This document shows positions 1 through 8,114 of a stretch of DNA of 25,719 nt, piece by piece. Made by a program: the position numbers and the translations under genes. Position 1 is the first letter of the stretch. Each line of letters begins with the position of its first letter. The notes beneath the pieces were generated by a model. It was given only the letters and a program-made list of their open reading frames with translations, was not told the DNA's origin and searched no databases. The stretch comes from Fusobacteriota bacterium (lineage in GTDB: Bacteria; Fusobacteriota; Fusobacteriia; JAPLKR01): positions 1-25,719 of the forward strand of contig JAPLKR010000077.1 in NCBI GenBank assembly GCA_026387965.1. The letters run 5' to 3'.

Positions 1-618
1 GATGATTCGTTATCTCTGGCAGTTGATGCGGCAAATGACTGTTTGAAATATTCAGCATATAAAGCCGAAGATATTGAAATGATAATTTGTTGTTCGATTT
101 CAAAATATAAAAACGGGTTGAACCATGTTTACGAACCTGCCTTTTCGATGTTAGTCAAACAAAAATTAGGGAATAAAAAGGCTTTAATTTTCGATATTTC
201 CAATGCCTGTGCAGGAATGATGACGGGTGTGTATATCGCCAATAATTATATTTCGCGCGGAGTTGTAAAAAACTGTCTTGTGGTAAGTGGCGAATACATT
301 ACGGGTTTATGCAGGAATGCAATTAAAAACATTGACTCAGCTCATCACCCCGAAATAGCTTCACTTACGGTTGGAGATGCCGGAGCGGCGGTAATCCTGG
401 ATAAAACAGAATCAACAAACGATAATTTTTTTGCTTTGGAAATGGTTACTTTGAGCCAGTACAGTAATTTGTGTCTTGGCTATCAAAGTACCAGTCAACC
501 GGGAGGAGTGATGAAAACTCAAATGAAAAAAATCCATGATGTTTCCATCGAAAATGCTCCTTTTTCAATTGAAAGCGCGTTGAAAAAAGCGGGTTTGAAG
601 ATGGGGCAAATTATTTAG
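1..618 (+). pseudogene. 3-oxoacyl-ACP synthase III (KAS III/FabH-like), truncated at both ends
   Basis: The frame is open from base 1, so the true start lies outside the window. The protein matches the thiolase-fold KAS III family, which condenses an acyl-CoA with malonyl-ACP or makes related secondary-metabolite precursors. The active-site segment SNACAGMM holds the nucleophilic Cys at about 208-213, and VGDAGAAVIL is a second family block. The reading ends at TAG 616-618, just after AGLKMGQI. That is where the family normally continues into the block with the catalytic His (IPHQ-like) and then the catalytic Asn. Both residues are missing, so the product cannot be a working condensing enzyme. 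Downstream, another frame at once becomes MenD. Base composition looks slightly richer in GC than the rest, but this is weak. The family call is solid; the exact subfamily and substrate are unknown. Confidence 0.8.
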
Positions 619-1589
619 AAGAGTTAGTACACTTTTGCAAAAATAAAGCAGTAGGTATTATTGCCGATCCCCTTTCAAATATAAGAAAGTTCGCCTATAA
701 TGGCATTATCACCACCTATGATGCATTTTTAGATTGGACTGAGGAAGATTTAAGGGCGGATATTATCGTTAGATTTGGTGCATTTCCGCTTTCAAAACGT
801 TTTTTAAACTATTGTCGAAAAAATAAGATTCCTCAAATTGTGATAGATTCCCTTTCGTGTCATAGAAATCCTTTAAAAACAACTATTTTAGAAGTTATCG
901 CTAATGAAAAAAGTGTTATAGAGATTCTTTCTAAATATGTTGAAGTGGACAGAACATTTGTTGAAAGGTGGCGTAAATTCGAACAGATACAAAAAGAGCG
1001 TTTTTCGAGAGTGGAAACGCTTCGAGAGTACGAAGGGTGGTTCGTACGTGAAATACTTCGAAGTAGTGCAGAAGCTATTTTTGTTTCAAGCAGTATGAGC
1101 GTTCGTTATCTCGATTATTTTTATAGCGAACCTTTTAATAAAATGGTTTTTTGTAATCGTGGTGTAAATGGTATAGATGGAACATTTTCGACAGCTTTAG
1201 GGGTTTCTACACGCAAAAAAGGAAACACGATTCTAATAACTGGCGATTTAGCCTTTATTCATGATATGAATGGGATGGTACTCGCAAAAACACATGAGCT
1301 ACCTCTTGTAGTGGTTCTTTTTAATAATGATGGAGGAGGAATTTTTAATTATTTACCTCAAAGTGGAACTGAAACGTTTAATTACTTATTTACGACCTCA
1401 CATGGCTTAGAATTTGAATCGATTATAAGAGGGTATGGCCATCACTATAAAGCACTATCTCAAGGAGAAAATTTTTTAGAAGTTTTGAATATTGCTCTTG
1501 AAAGAAAAAGCGTGACAGTAATTGAAATTAAAACGGATAGAGAAAAAAGTGTGGAGACAACAAAAAAGTTAATCCGAGGTGAAATGTGA
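600..1589 (+). pseudogene. menD: MenD (SEPHCHC synthase), N-terminal half missing
   Basis: MenD is a thiamine-diphosphate enzyme that joins 2-oxoglutarate to isochorismate in menaquinone synthesis. The frame holding the large open region is continuous from about 573 but has no ATG, GTG or TTG before GTG 840. Homology begins near 606 (YLEELVHF), through the middle-domain block IIADPLSN, and runs to the end. The C-terminal ThDP-binding domain is well preserved: GIDGTFSTALG, GDLAFIHDMNG and NNDGGGIFNYLPQ are signature MenD blocks. Roughly the first 200 residues of a normal MenD, including the pyrimidine-binding domain, are absent and replaced by KAS III sequence in another frame. Translation from GTG 840 would give 249 residues that cannot form a complete active site. 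The stop overlaps the start of menH. Read as a headless gene or as one side of an assembly join. Confidence 0.85.
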
Positions 1590-2389
1590 AAAAATGCATT
1601 GAAGTTGGGAATGCTAGGTTTTATGTGGAGATATGCTCGCCAAAACTAATGGAAAAAACATCAAAAACAGTTGTGTTTTTTCATGGGTTTTCGCAAACAC
1701 ATGAGACATTTTATCCCCTTCTTTCAAAGCTGACTGAATATCAAGTAGTATTGATTGATTTGTTAGGACACGGGAAGAGTGAATCATGCGATTCAAATTA
1801 TTCTTTTGAGCTATTAGTTGAGCTATTAAATAAAGTGTTTGAACAACTTCAATTAAACGAGTTTGAACTCTATGGATATTCTATGGGCGCACGAATTGCC
1901 ATGCATTATGTCAGGAGTTATCCGAAAAAAGTGAGTAAGCTTTATATAGAGAGTAGTTCCTCAGGATTAAATACTATGGCGGAAAAAACACAAAGAATTC
2001 TTTTAGATAAGCGAATCGAGGAGGTAATTTTGACTGGGTTGTGTGAGTTTGATGCATTTTGGCGCGCACTACCTCTCTTTTCAAGACTAAAACGGCTTCC
2101 AATAGCTGTGCAAGAGCACATTTCTAAGATGCGTTGCTCTCATAGTCAAATAGAATTAGTAAAAGCATTGAGGGGGTTTTCAATTTCAAGTCAAGAAACA
2201 TTAATTAATAAGTTAGCATTTAAACCCGTTGAATTGATAGTTGGAGAGTGCGATGAAAAATACCTTCCAATTATGGTAGAGATGGCGAATATGTGGAATG
2301 CTCCTTTGAATATTGTTGCGAATGCTGGTCATAATGTTCATGTCGAACAACCAGAAGAAGTAGTGAAAATTATTCGAAGAGAGGTATAA
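1586..2389 (+). CDS. menH: MenH-like SHCHC synthase, alpha/beta hydrolase
   Basis: A 267-residue alpha/beta-hydrolase-fold protein. MenH removes pyruvate from the MenD product to give SHCHC in the menaquinone pathway. Visible motifs are the oxyanion-hole segment FFHGFSQT, the nucleophile elbow GYSMGAR (Ser about residue 98), the acid region VGECDEKYL and the catalytic His in AGHNVHVEQP. The elbow followed by Arg and the GECDxKY acid segment are typical of MenH within this broad fold. It starts at GTG 1586, and its first bases overlap the menD stop (GTGA), which implies translational coupling. menD-menH adjacency is the common arrangement and supports the call. With menD truncated, its role here is uncertain. 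No menB, menE, menC or menF lies nearby. An unrelated esterase is the alternative. Confidence 0.8.
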   Translation: MKKCIEVGNARFYVEICSPKLMEKTSKTVVFFHGFSQTHETFYPLLSKLTEYQVVLIDLLGHGKSESCDSNYSFELLVELLNKVFEQLQLNEFELYGYSMGARIAMHYVRSYPKKVSKLYIESSSSGLNTMAEKTQRILLDKRIEEVILTGLCEFDAFWRALPLFSRLKRLPIAVQEHISKMRCSHSQIELVKALRGFSISSQETLINKLAFKPVELIVGECDEKYLPIMVEMANMWNAPLNIVANAGHNVHVEQPEEVVKIIRREV

Positions 2390-2443
2390 AAATATTTTTG
2401 ATAGTGCTGTAACGGCTGCAATATATGTGTTTGGGAGGTAGAT

Positions 2444-3214
2444 GTGCAAGAACAAGATACGATGGAAAATATTTCAACAATTTTAAACTTTTTAGGGCGG
2501 AGAGATCTGTGTGAAAGGGAGTTGTTTCAAGAGAAATTTGATTTGATTATTGTTCTTGGAAGTAGCTTTTATGAAAGTGTACAACTTGGTGAGAAACTTC
2601 TTGAATTAGGGGTATCCCCCTATATGTTGCTATCGGGGGGAATAGGTCATTCAACATTTTATCTCGAAAAGCGATTAGCAAAGAATTTAGGTGTTGAGTT
2701 AGTTAATGGAAAGTCTGAAAGTGAATATTTTTACGATTTGATTTCACCAGAAATTAAGAATAAAGTATGGATTGAAAATGAATCTACCAATTGTGGAGAA
2801 AATGCTATTTTTTCACTTCGATATGTAAATCGCCTTATTGAATCTGGAGAGCTACCGATACTTAAAAAAATTCTCTTGATACAAGACCCTACGATGCAAA
2901 GAAGAACTCATGCAACCTACGAACATGTTTGGAAGAATATGAACTGCGAATTTAAGAGCTTCACGCCACTAGAAATGGCTATAAGTGGTGAAATTGAATA
3001 TACGAATCAAAGTGTTTTAAATTATTTTAGTTTTGAGAGAGTGCTAGAGTTAGTCCTAGGGGAAATTGTCAGAGTGAAGGATGATGAACAAGGTTATGGA
3101 CCAAAGGGTAAAAATTTTATAGCTCATGTTGATGTTCCTATCGAGGTTGAGAAGGCATTTAGTAGTATTGTAAAGAAGTATCCGAAATTTAAGAGCTGGC
3201 AAAAAAGAAGTTAG
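2444..3214 (+). CDS. ydcF: YdcF family protein (DUF218/SanA-like)
   Basis: A 256-residue protein resembling E. coli YdcF along its whole length. YdcF binds S-adenosylmethionine in vitro, but its physiological role is unknown. Recognisable blocks are FDLIIVLGSS near the start, LLSGGIGHST, the DUF218 core WIENESTNCGENAIFS, IQDPTMQRRTHATYEH, and the tail block DDEQGYGPKGKNFIAHVD. The last separates YdcF from the vancomycin-resistance SanA branch. There is no signal peptide or membrane segment, so it should be cytoplasmic. The start is GTG 2444, with GGAGG at 2434-2438 five bases upstream. An ATG at 2442 is out of frame, and ATG 2462 is possible but lacks its own SD. It lies 54 bases after menH and 19 bases before a methyltransferase gene. 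Confidence 0.85.
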   Translation: MQEQDTMENISTILNFLGRRDLCERELFQEKFDLIIVLGSSFYESVQLGEKLLELGVSPYMLLSGGIGHSTFYLEKRLAKNLGVELVNGKSESEYFYDLISPEIKNKVWIENESTNCGENAIFSLRYVNRLIESGELPILKKILLIQDPTMQRRTHATYEHVWKNMNCEFKSFTPLEMAISGEIEYTNQSVLNYFSFERVLELVLGEIVRVKDDEQGYGPKGKNFIAHVDVPIEVEKAFSSIVKKYPKFKSWQKRS

Positions 3215-3233
3215 TATTTGGTGAGAGGCAGAA

Positions 3234-3836
3234 ATGATTATGGAAAATTTAGAAATCAACGCAATTGGTCAAAAATATGACCAAATTGCACAATCTTTTA
3301 GAGAGATTAGGAAGCAGTTTGAAACAGAAAAAAAATATTTGGATATATTTATGGAGTATCTTCCAAAAAACGGCCTGATTTTAGATTTAGGATGCGGATG
3401 TGGCACACCGATAGATTCCTATCTTGTAAAAAATGGCTTTGATGTAGTAGGAATGGATGATAGCGAAGCTATGCTAGTTCTCGCAGCGAATGATGTTCCA
3501 GAGATGCGTGTACTATGGGCGGATATGAAGGAAGCGTATTTTGAACCTGAATTTGATGGGATCATTGAGTGGTTTTCTCTATTTCATTTAGAGGTATGTG
3601 AGCAAAAAAAGCTACTTCAAAATAGCATCCATTGGCTAGAAAAAGGTGGTGTGCTGCAATTTACCACCGGGAGTTACGCATATGAAGATAAAGAAAACGA
3701 TATGTTTGGGATTGAACTGCCATTTTTTAGTGCGACTAAAGAAGAGTATGCCCAGTGGATTGAAGAAGTTGGATATAAAATTATTTTGTGTGAGAACGAT
3801 CAAGAGGATCATTTAGTTTGGATAGCACAAAAATAA
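3234..3836 (+). CDS. Class I SAM-dependent methyltransferase
   Basis: A 200-residue single-domain protein. The SAM-binding motif I is clear (DLGCGCGTP, residues 51-59). The acidic end of strand beta-2 follows in VVGMDDSEAM, and an adenine-contacting segment in LWADMKEA. The catalytic loop region FDGIIEWFSLFHL and a C-terminal beta hairpin complete the Rossmann-like fold. Such proteins methylate small molecules, proteins or nucleic acids, and nothing here fixes the substrate. The length and lack of extra domains fit the Methyltransf_11/25 type. ATG 3234 is preceded by GAGAGG. It sits between ydcF and the marC-like gene with short gaps, probably in one transcript. Confident for the fold, not for the function. 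Confidence 0.85.
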   Translation: MIMENLEINAIGQKYDQIAQSFREIRKQFETEKKYLDIFMEYLPKNGLILDLGCGCGTPIDSYLVKNGFDVVGMDDSEAMLVLAANDVPEMRVLWADMKEAYFEPEFDGIIEWFSLFHLEVCEQKKLLQNSIHWLEKGGVLQFTTGSYAYEDKENDMFGIELPFFSATKEEYAQWIEEVGYKIILCENDQEDHLVWIAQK

Positions 3837-3863
3837 TTAAAATTTACGCAGATAGGAGATGAA

Positions 3864-4454
3864 GTGAATTATATTTTAATGACAGGCATTACATTGTTTT
3901 TCATAATGGATCCTTTAGGAAATATTCCGGTTTTTGTGAGTATTCTTAATAAAGTTCCTCAGGAAAGACGTGAGAGAGTTTTAAGACGTGAGCTTTTGAT
4001 TGCACTAATTGTAGCGTTGATTTTTTTCTTTTTTGGAGGTTCCATTGTTAAATTATTGGGACTAGAACCCAATGCTATTAGCATTGGTGGGGGTGTTGTT
4101 CTTTTTATTATTGGAATAAAAATGATATTTCCCGATGATAAAGAAGAGAAGGATTCAGATAAAGAGGAACCTTTCATCGTTCCTCTTGCGATACCGATGT
4201 TTGTCGGCCCATCGATATTGGCCGTAATAATACTGATTCAAAGCCGCGGACCTCAGTATTATATTCCGAATCTTATTGCTATTGTAGGGGCGTGGGCGGT
4301 TTCCGCATTTATACTGTTTTTTTCAAATAAAATCAATAAAATTTTAGGAAAAAAAGGTCTGATTGCGACCGAGCGTTTAATGGGAATGCTTTTGATTATT
4401 ATTGCAGTTCAGATGCTTCTAGAGGGTGTTTCAAAGTATGTTTTTATTCATTAA
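3864..4454 (+). CDS. MarC family (UPF0056) integral membrane protein
   Basis: A 196-residue protein with about six hydrophobic segments. The first bears the family block FFIMDPLGNIPVFVSIL. The second half carries PFIVPLAIPMFVGPSILAV, the internal-repeat counterpart (FxxMDPxGN and PLAxPxxxGP) typical of MarC/YhgN/YchE proteins. A short charged loop (DDKEEKDSDKEE) lies between the halves, probably cytoplasmic. The family is found in inner membranes and has no agreed function; early links to multiple antibiotic resistance were not upheld. The start is GTG 3864 with AGGAGAT upstream. It is the last gene of the run that begins with menH. No convincing intrinsic terminator follows directly. Confidence 0.85.
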   Translation: MNYILMTGITLFFIMDPLGNIPVFVSILNKVPQERRERVLRRELLIALIVALIFFFFGGSIVKLLGLEPNAISIGGGVVLFIIGIKMIFPDDKEEKDSDKEEPFIVPLAIPMFVGPSILAVIILIQSRGPQYYIPNLIAIVGAWAVSAFILFFSNKINKILGKKGLIATERLMGMLLIIIAVQMLLEGVSKYVFIH

Positions 4455-4505
4455 AAAAAGTGCTTATCATTCAAATGAAAAAAAGACTTTGCTAAAATTA
4501 AAAAA

Positions 4506-4541
4506 GATAGCTATGATGAGTGATGGCGCATCATACTTATC
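4506..4541 (+). repeat. Imperfect inverted repeat in the marC-ptsI gap
   Basis: Arms of 13 bases at 4506-4518 and 4529-4541 pair at 11 of 13 positions around a 10-base loop. No T-run follows directly, so this is not a standard intrinsic terminator. It may be an mRNA 3'-end structure for the upstream operon or a protein-binding site. The rest of the 255-base gap (4455-4709) holds a seven-C tract, a second inverted repeat and a promoter, with no gene. Confidence 0.4.
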
Positions 4542-4586
4542 CGTTTGTTAGAATTGCTAATATTTTTTAATTATTTCAACCCCCCC

Positions 4587-4635
4587 TTGTTAAAACATCG
4601 TTAATAAGAGCCCTATTCGCTGAGTTTTTTAACAA
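4587..4635 (+). promoter_or_regulatory. Inverted repeat upstream of ptsI promoter, possible operator
   Basis: TTGTTAAAA at 4587-4595 is matched by its exact reverse complement TTTTAACAA at 4627-4635, 31 bases apart. The pair lies 35-83 bases upstream of the -35 box of the ptsI promoter. The wide spacing argues against one simple dimer site, but two half-sites or an RNA structure are possible. No regulator is identifiable from the window. Confidence 0.3.
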
Positions 4636-4669
4636 CAAAAATATATTTTATCTTTTTTCAAATATATTG

Positions 4670-4698
4670 TTGAAAAAAAATTAATTTTTTGTTATAAT
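4670..4698 (+). promoter_or_regulatory. Sigma-70/A-type promoter for ptsI-ptsG
   Basis: TTGAAA at 4670-4675 and a perfect TATAAT at 4693-4698 are separated by 17 bases. Transcription would start near 4705, about 35 bases before the TTG start of ptsI. This makes the upstream ATG 4710 almost leaderless and so an unlikely start. An alternative -35, TTGTTG at 4667-4672, would give a 20-base spacer and is less good. Confidence 0.75.
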
Positions 4699-4739
4699 GA
4701 GAATACACAATGTTAATAAGGATAAATCTAGGAGGAAAA

Positions 4740-6470
4740 TTGCGTGAGATAAAAGGTGTCGTTGCTTCAGAAGGCATTGCTATTGGGCGAGCCTTGGTGG
4801 TGAAACCCATTAATTTTAAAAATTATTTTAAAGGCATAGCCTTTGAAGAAGTTGCCCAAGAAAAATCTCTTTTTAAGTCAGCCATAAAGGTCTCGCAAGA
4901 GCAGATTGAGGAGATTAGACTTAAGACATTAAAGAGCCTTGGTGAAGAAAAGGCTGCAATTTTTGAAGGACATATTATGCTTCTTGAAGACGAGAGCTTA
5001 GAAGAAGAAGTATTCGAAGAGATTGAAACTAATGGAAAAAATGCTGCTTATGCAGTAGATTCTGTGATTGATAGACAATTTATTGAGCTTTCACAAATTG
5101 ATGATGAGTATTTAAAAGAGAGAGCTTTCGATATAAGAGATATTGGAGACAGGCTTCTTAAAAATATTTTAGGACTAAAAGTAAATAGTTTTGAACTTGA
5201 AAATCCACAAATTCTCGTAGTAATGGATATTACGCCGTCAGATATTGCACAGCTTGACATTACAAAAGTACTTGGAATAGTAAGTGTTCATGGAGGCAAA
5301 ACATCTCACTCTGCAATCATTGCAAGGTCTTATGGTATCCCATCACTTTGTGGTATTTCACAGGCATTAGAGACCATCGAAAGTGGCGAAAAAATGGTGC
5401 TTGATGCGCAAAATGGGATGCTTTTTATTGAGCCAAGCAGTGAACTAGAAGTAAAATATGAAAAGAAATTAGAAGAAATTAAAATATTTCAAGAGAGACT
5501 TACTTTGCTTAAAGGTAAAGAAACCATTACACTTGATGGAAGAAAAGTATTGCTCGAAGGTAACATTGGTGTTCCGAGTGATATCGCTAATGTATTAAAA
5601 AATGACGCTGAAGGAATTGGCCTTTTTAGAACAGAATTTCAATATATGGATAGAAGTGCGTTTCCAACAGAAGAAGAGCAATTTCAATCTTATAAAGAAG
5701 TAGCTGTGGGAATGAAAGGGAAACCAGTTATCATTAGGACGCTTGACATTGGTGGAGACAAAGAACTTTCATATTTTGATATTCCTAAAGAGGAAAATCC
5801 TTTTTTAGGGTGGCGTGCCGTTAGAATATGTCTTGATATTCCAGAAATTATTAGAACCCAGCTTCGTGCACTGCTACGAGCAAGTGCTTTTGGAAAAGTA
5901 AAAATTATGTTTCCAATGATTATTTCAAAATCTGAGATCATGGAGTTAAAAGCTATTGCAAAAGAAGAAATGGCAAAGCTTGGTGCTGAAGGTATAGCAT
6001 ATGATAAAGAGGTTGAGTTCGGCATAATGATCGAGACTCCAGCGGCAGCAGTAATGGCTGATGTTTTCTGTCAGTATATTGATTTTTTTAGTATTGGAAC
6101 AAATGATTTGACACAATATACGTTGGCAGTGGATAGAGGAAACCAAAAAATCGAGAAACTTTATAACTCATTTAATCCTGGAGTTCTTAAAATGATTGAC
6201 ATGAGTATTCGAGCGGGAAGAAGAGCGGGCATAGAAACAGGAATGTGTGGAGAGTTTGCAGGAGATATTAAATCAGTGGTACTTCTTCTAGGAATGGGAC
6301 TAGATAATTTCTCAATGTCACCTTCGAGTGTCTTAAAAGTAAAAGATGTTATATTAAAACTTAACTATGAGGAGGCAAAAAAGATTACTAAGCAAGCGCT
6401 TCAATTAGAAGAAGCACATGAGGTTATTGAGCTTGTTACAGAATTTTTAAAATCAAAAAAAATTATTTAA
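4740..6470 (+). CDS. ptsI: PTS enzyme I (phosphoenolpyruvate-protein phosphotransferase)
   Basis: Enzyme I takes phosphate from phosphoenolpyruvate and passes it to HPr, the first step of PTS sugar uptake in the cytoplasm. The domain order is normal: an N-terminal HPr-binding part beginning GVVASEGIAIGRAL; the phosphohistidine swivel domain with GGKTSHSAI (His190); then the PEP-binding barrel with GIGLFRTEF, ILDI-like RTLDIGGDKEL, IMIETPAAA, SIGTNDLTQY and the active-site Cys in GMCGEFAGD. I place the start at TTG 4740. AGGAGG at 4730-4735 would lie inside the coding region if ATG 4710 were used, and family members begin a few residues before GVVAS. This gives 576 residues, close to the usual 570-575. 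It is followed after 25 bases by ptsG. ptsH is not in the window. Confidence 0.95.
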   Translation: MREIKGVVASEGIAIGRALVVKPINFKNYFKGIAFEEVAQEKSLFKSAIKVSQEQIEEIRLKTLKSLGEEKAAIFEGHIMLLEDESLEEEVFEEIETNGKNAAYAVDSVIDRQFIELSQIDDEYLKERAFDIRDIGDRLLKNILGLKVNSFELENPQILVVMDITPSDIAQLDITKVLGIVSVHGGKTSHSAIIARSYGIPSLCGISQALETIESGEKMVLDAQNGMLFIEPSSELEVKYEKKLEEIKIFQERLTLLKGKETITLDGRKVLLEGNIGVPSDIANVLKNDAEGIGLFRTEFQYMDRSAFPTEEEQFQSYKEVAVGMKGKPVIIRTLDIGGDKELSYFDIPKEENPFLGWRAVRICLDIPEIIRTQLRALLRASAFGKVKIMFPMIISKSEIMELKAIAKEEMAKLGAEGIAYDKEVEFGIMIETPAAAVMADVFCQYIDFFSIGTNDLTQYTLAVDRGNQKIEKLYNSFNPGVLKMIDMSIRAGRRAGIETGMCGEFAGDIKSVVLLLGMGLDNFSMSPSSVLKVKDVILKLNYEEAKKITKQALQLEEAHEVIELVTEFLKSKKII

Positions 6471-6495
6471 AATAAAAAAAATTAAGGAGTTAACA

Positions 6496-8004
6496 ATGTT
6501 TAAAAATTCATTTGCGTCGATTTCAAAAGTGGGTCGATCGTTACAACTGCCAATCGCAGTACTACCAATTGCGGGTCTTTTACTACGTTTTGGGCAACCA
6601 GATTTACTGGGGAATCCTCATTTATTCTATGGTAACTTAAGTTTTCTAGCTGCAATGGGGCAAGCCATTTTTTCAAATATGGCAATTCTTTTTGCAGTGG
6701 GTGTTGCTATCGGGTTTGCTTTTGATGGCGGCGGAGCAGCCGCTTTAGCAGCAGTAGTTGGTTTTTATACTATGATGGCTGGAACTACAGCCTTTGCTAC
6801 CATGCTTTTTGGTGCAAAAGTTGCAGCAAGCTTAAACCCTGGAGTGTTTGCAGGGATTTGTATAGGTATTACGGCAGGGATCTTATACAATAAGTACCAT
6901 AATATTAAGCTGCCTGAGTTTTTAGCTTTTTTTGGAGGGAAACGTTTTGTTCCAATTGTGACAGGTATTGTATCAGTTTTATGGGCCCTTTTCTTTGGTT
7001 ATCTATGGCCAACACTTCAAGGTTATATTCAAGCATTCGGGGACTGGATTGTACATGCAGGTGCATTTGGTTTTTTCCTCTATGGATTTGTAAACAGAAT
7101 TTTACTTGTTTTTGGTCTTCATATGGTACTTAATACGTATGTATGGTTTCAATATGGAAGTTTCGTAAAAAATGGTATAACTTATAATGGGGACATCTCA
7201 CGTTATTTTGCTGGAGATCCTACAGCGGGATACTTCCAATCAGGATTTTTCTTAGTTATGATGTTTGGACTACCAGCAGCTTGTCTAGCAATGTATAAAA
7301 CCGTTCCTAAAGCAAGAAGACCGTATGTAATGGGACTTTATTTTTCAATTGCTTTGACAGCTTTTTTAACGGGAGTAACAGAGCCAATCGAGTATTCATT
7401 CATGTTCGTAGCGCCAGTTCTCTATGCAATACACGCGTTAATGACTGGACTTGCAATGGCGATTACCTATTCACTGCACATTAGAATTGGATTCACATTC
7501 TCGGCAGGAGCGGTTGACTTCGTACTTAATAACAAGTTTGGAAGTGCATATAACTGGCTAAAGATTCTGCCTCTTGGAGTTATTTATTTCGTAGCTTATT
7601 ACATTATCTTCTACTTTGGTGTTAAAATTCTAGACTCTAAAGTACCTGGAAGAGAAGATAATTTTGAAGCTGTGACTAAGTCAAAGAATGATGATGGGTC
7701 AGTGAAAACGACTGCGTACACTTACATCTATGCACTTGGTGGAAAAGAGAACTTAGTACAAGTAAACAACTGTATCACACGTCTGCGTTTAACGGTAAAA
7801 GATAATAAAATTATTAATGAAGATATCTTGAAAAAACTTGGAATGAGAGGAATAGTTAGACCTACTCCTGAGTCAGTTCAAGTAATTATTGGAGCAAGAG
7901 CAGAAATTGTTGCTGGCGAAATCAACGAATATTTAGCAGGCTATTCAACCAAAGAAGGTGAAGAAGCGGTAAGAAAAAAGGTTGGTGATAGTTTTATAAA
8001 ATAA
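6496..8004 (+). CDS. ptsG: PTS glucose-family EIICB permease
   Basis: A membrane sugar transporter that takes up and phosphorylates its substrate using phosphate relayed from enzyme I and HPr. The 502 residues split into an N-terminal EIIC domain (about 1-390), starting with the glucose-family block LQLPIAVLPIAGLLLR and carrying GVTEPIEYSFMF (the conserved GxTEPxEF-like sugar-site motif), and a C-terminal EIIB domain. In EIIB the phosphorylated Cys is in NNCITRLRL (Cys426). No EIIA domain is present, so a separate EIIA-Glc must exist elsewhere. The glucose, N-acetylglucosamine and maltose branches are close, so the substrate is inferred and gene symbol ptsG is the best guess. AAGGAG precedes ATG 6496 at normal spacing. 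It is co-transcribed with ptsI and ends at a strong terminator. Confidence 0.88.
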   Translation: MFKNSFASISKVGRSLQLPIAVLPIAGLLLRFGQPDLLGNPHLFYGNLSFLAAMGQAIFSNMAILFAVGVAIGFAFDGGGAAALAAVVGFYTMMAGTTAFATMLFGAKVAASLNPGVFAGICIGITAGILYNKYHNIKLPEFLAFFGGKRFVPIVTGIVSVLWALFFGYLWPTLQGYIQAFGDWIVHAGAFGFFLYGFVNRILLVFGLHMVLNTYVWFQYGSFVKNGITYNGDISRYFAGDPTAGYFQSGFFLVMMFGLPAACLAMYKTVPKARRPYVMGLYFSIALTAFLTGVTEPIEYSFMFVAPVLYAIHALMTGLAMAITYSLHIRIGFTFSAGAVDFVLNNKFGSAYNWLKILPLGVIYFVAYYIIFYFGVKILDSKVPGREDNFEAVTKSKNDDGSVKTTAYTYIYALGGKENLVQVNNCITRLRLTVKDNKIINEDILKKLGMRGIVRPTPESVQVIIGARAEIVAGEINEYLAGYSTKEGEEAVRKKVGDSFIK

Positions 8005-8037
8005 TATAAAAAGGAGGGAGTCCCCTCCTTTTTATAT
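8004..8037 (+). terminator. Rho-independent terminator after ptsG
   Basis: A perfect inverted repeat with 14-base arms (8004-8017 and 8024-8037) and a loop of about six bases starts at the last base of the ptsG stop codon. The GGAGG/CCTCC core is flanked by five As on the left and five Ts on the right, so the transcript ends in a U-rich tail. It closes the ptsI-ptsG unit and could work on both strands. Confidence 0.9.
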
Positions 8038-8114
8038 AATAAAATATTAAGTAAAACTGATAAATGTATTTTATTATGTTTGATAGAATTTTGGGGTTGC
8101 AAAAGGTGGGGGAG

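Noticed and set aside
840-1589. A complete 249-residue gene starting at GTG 840
   Set aside because: MenD homology continues upstream of 840 in the same frame with no stop, so the GTG is an internal Val codon and the gene is headless rather than short.
4580-4586. Seven-C tract as a phase-variation switch
   Set aside because: It lies outside any gene and not between promoter boxes, and the tract is short. No mechanism is visible.
4710-4739. ATG 4710 as the ptsI start
   Set aside because: It lies about five bases after the expected transcription start, has no SD, and would put the real SD (4730-4735) inside the gene. TTG 4740 fits the family N-terminus.
5690-6025. Minus-strand open frames such as this one inside ptsI, and similar ones throughout the window
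   Set aside because: They lie opposite well-conserved genes, lack SD sites and match no family; they are mirror frames of real coding sequence.
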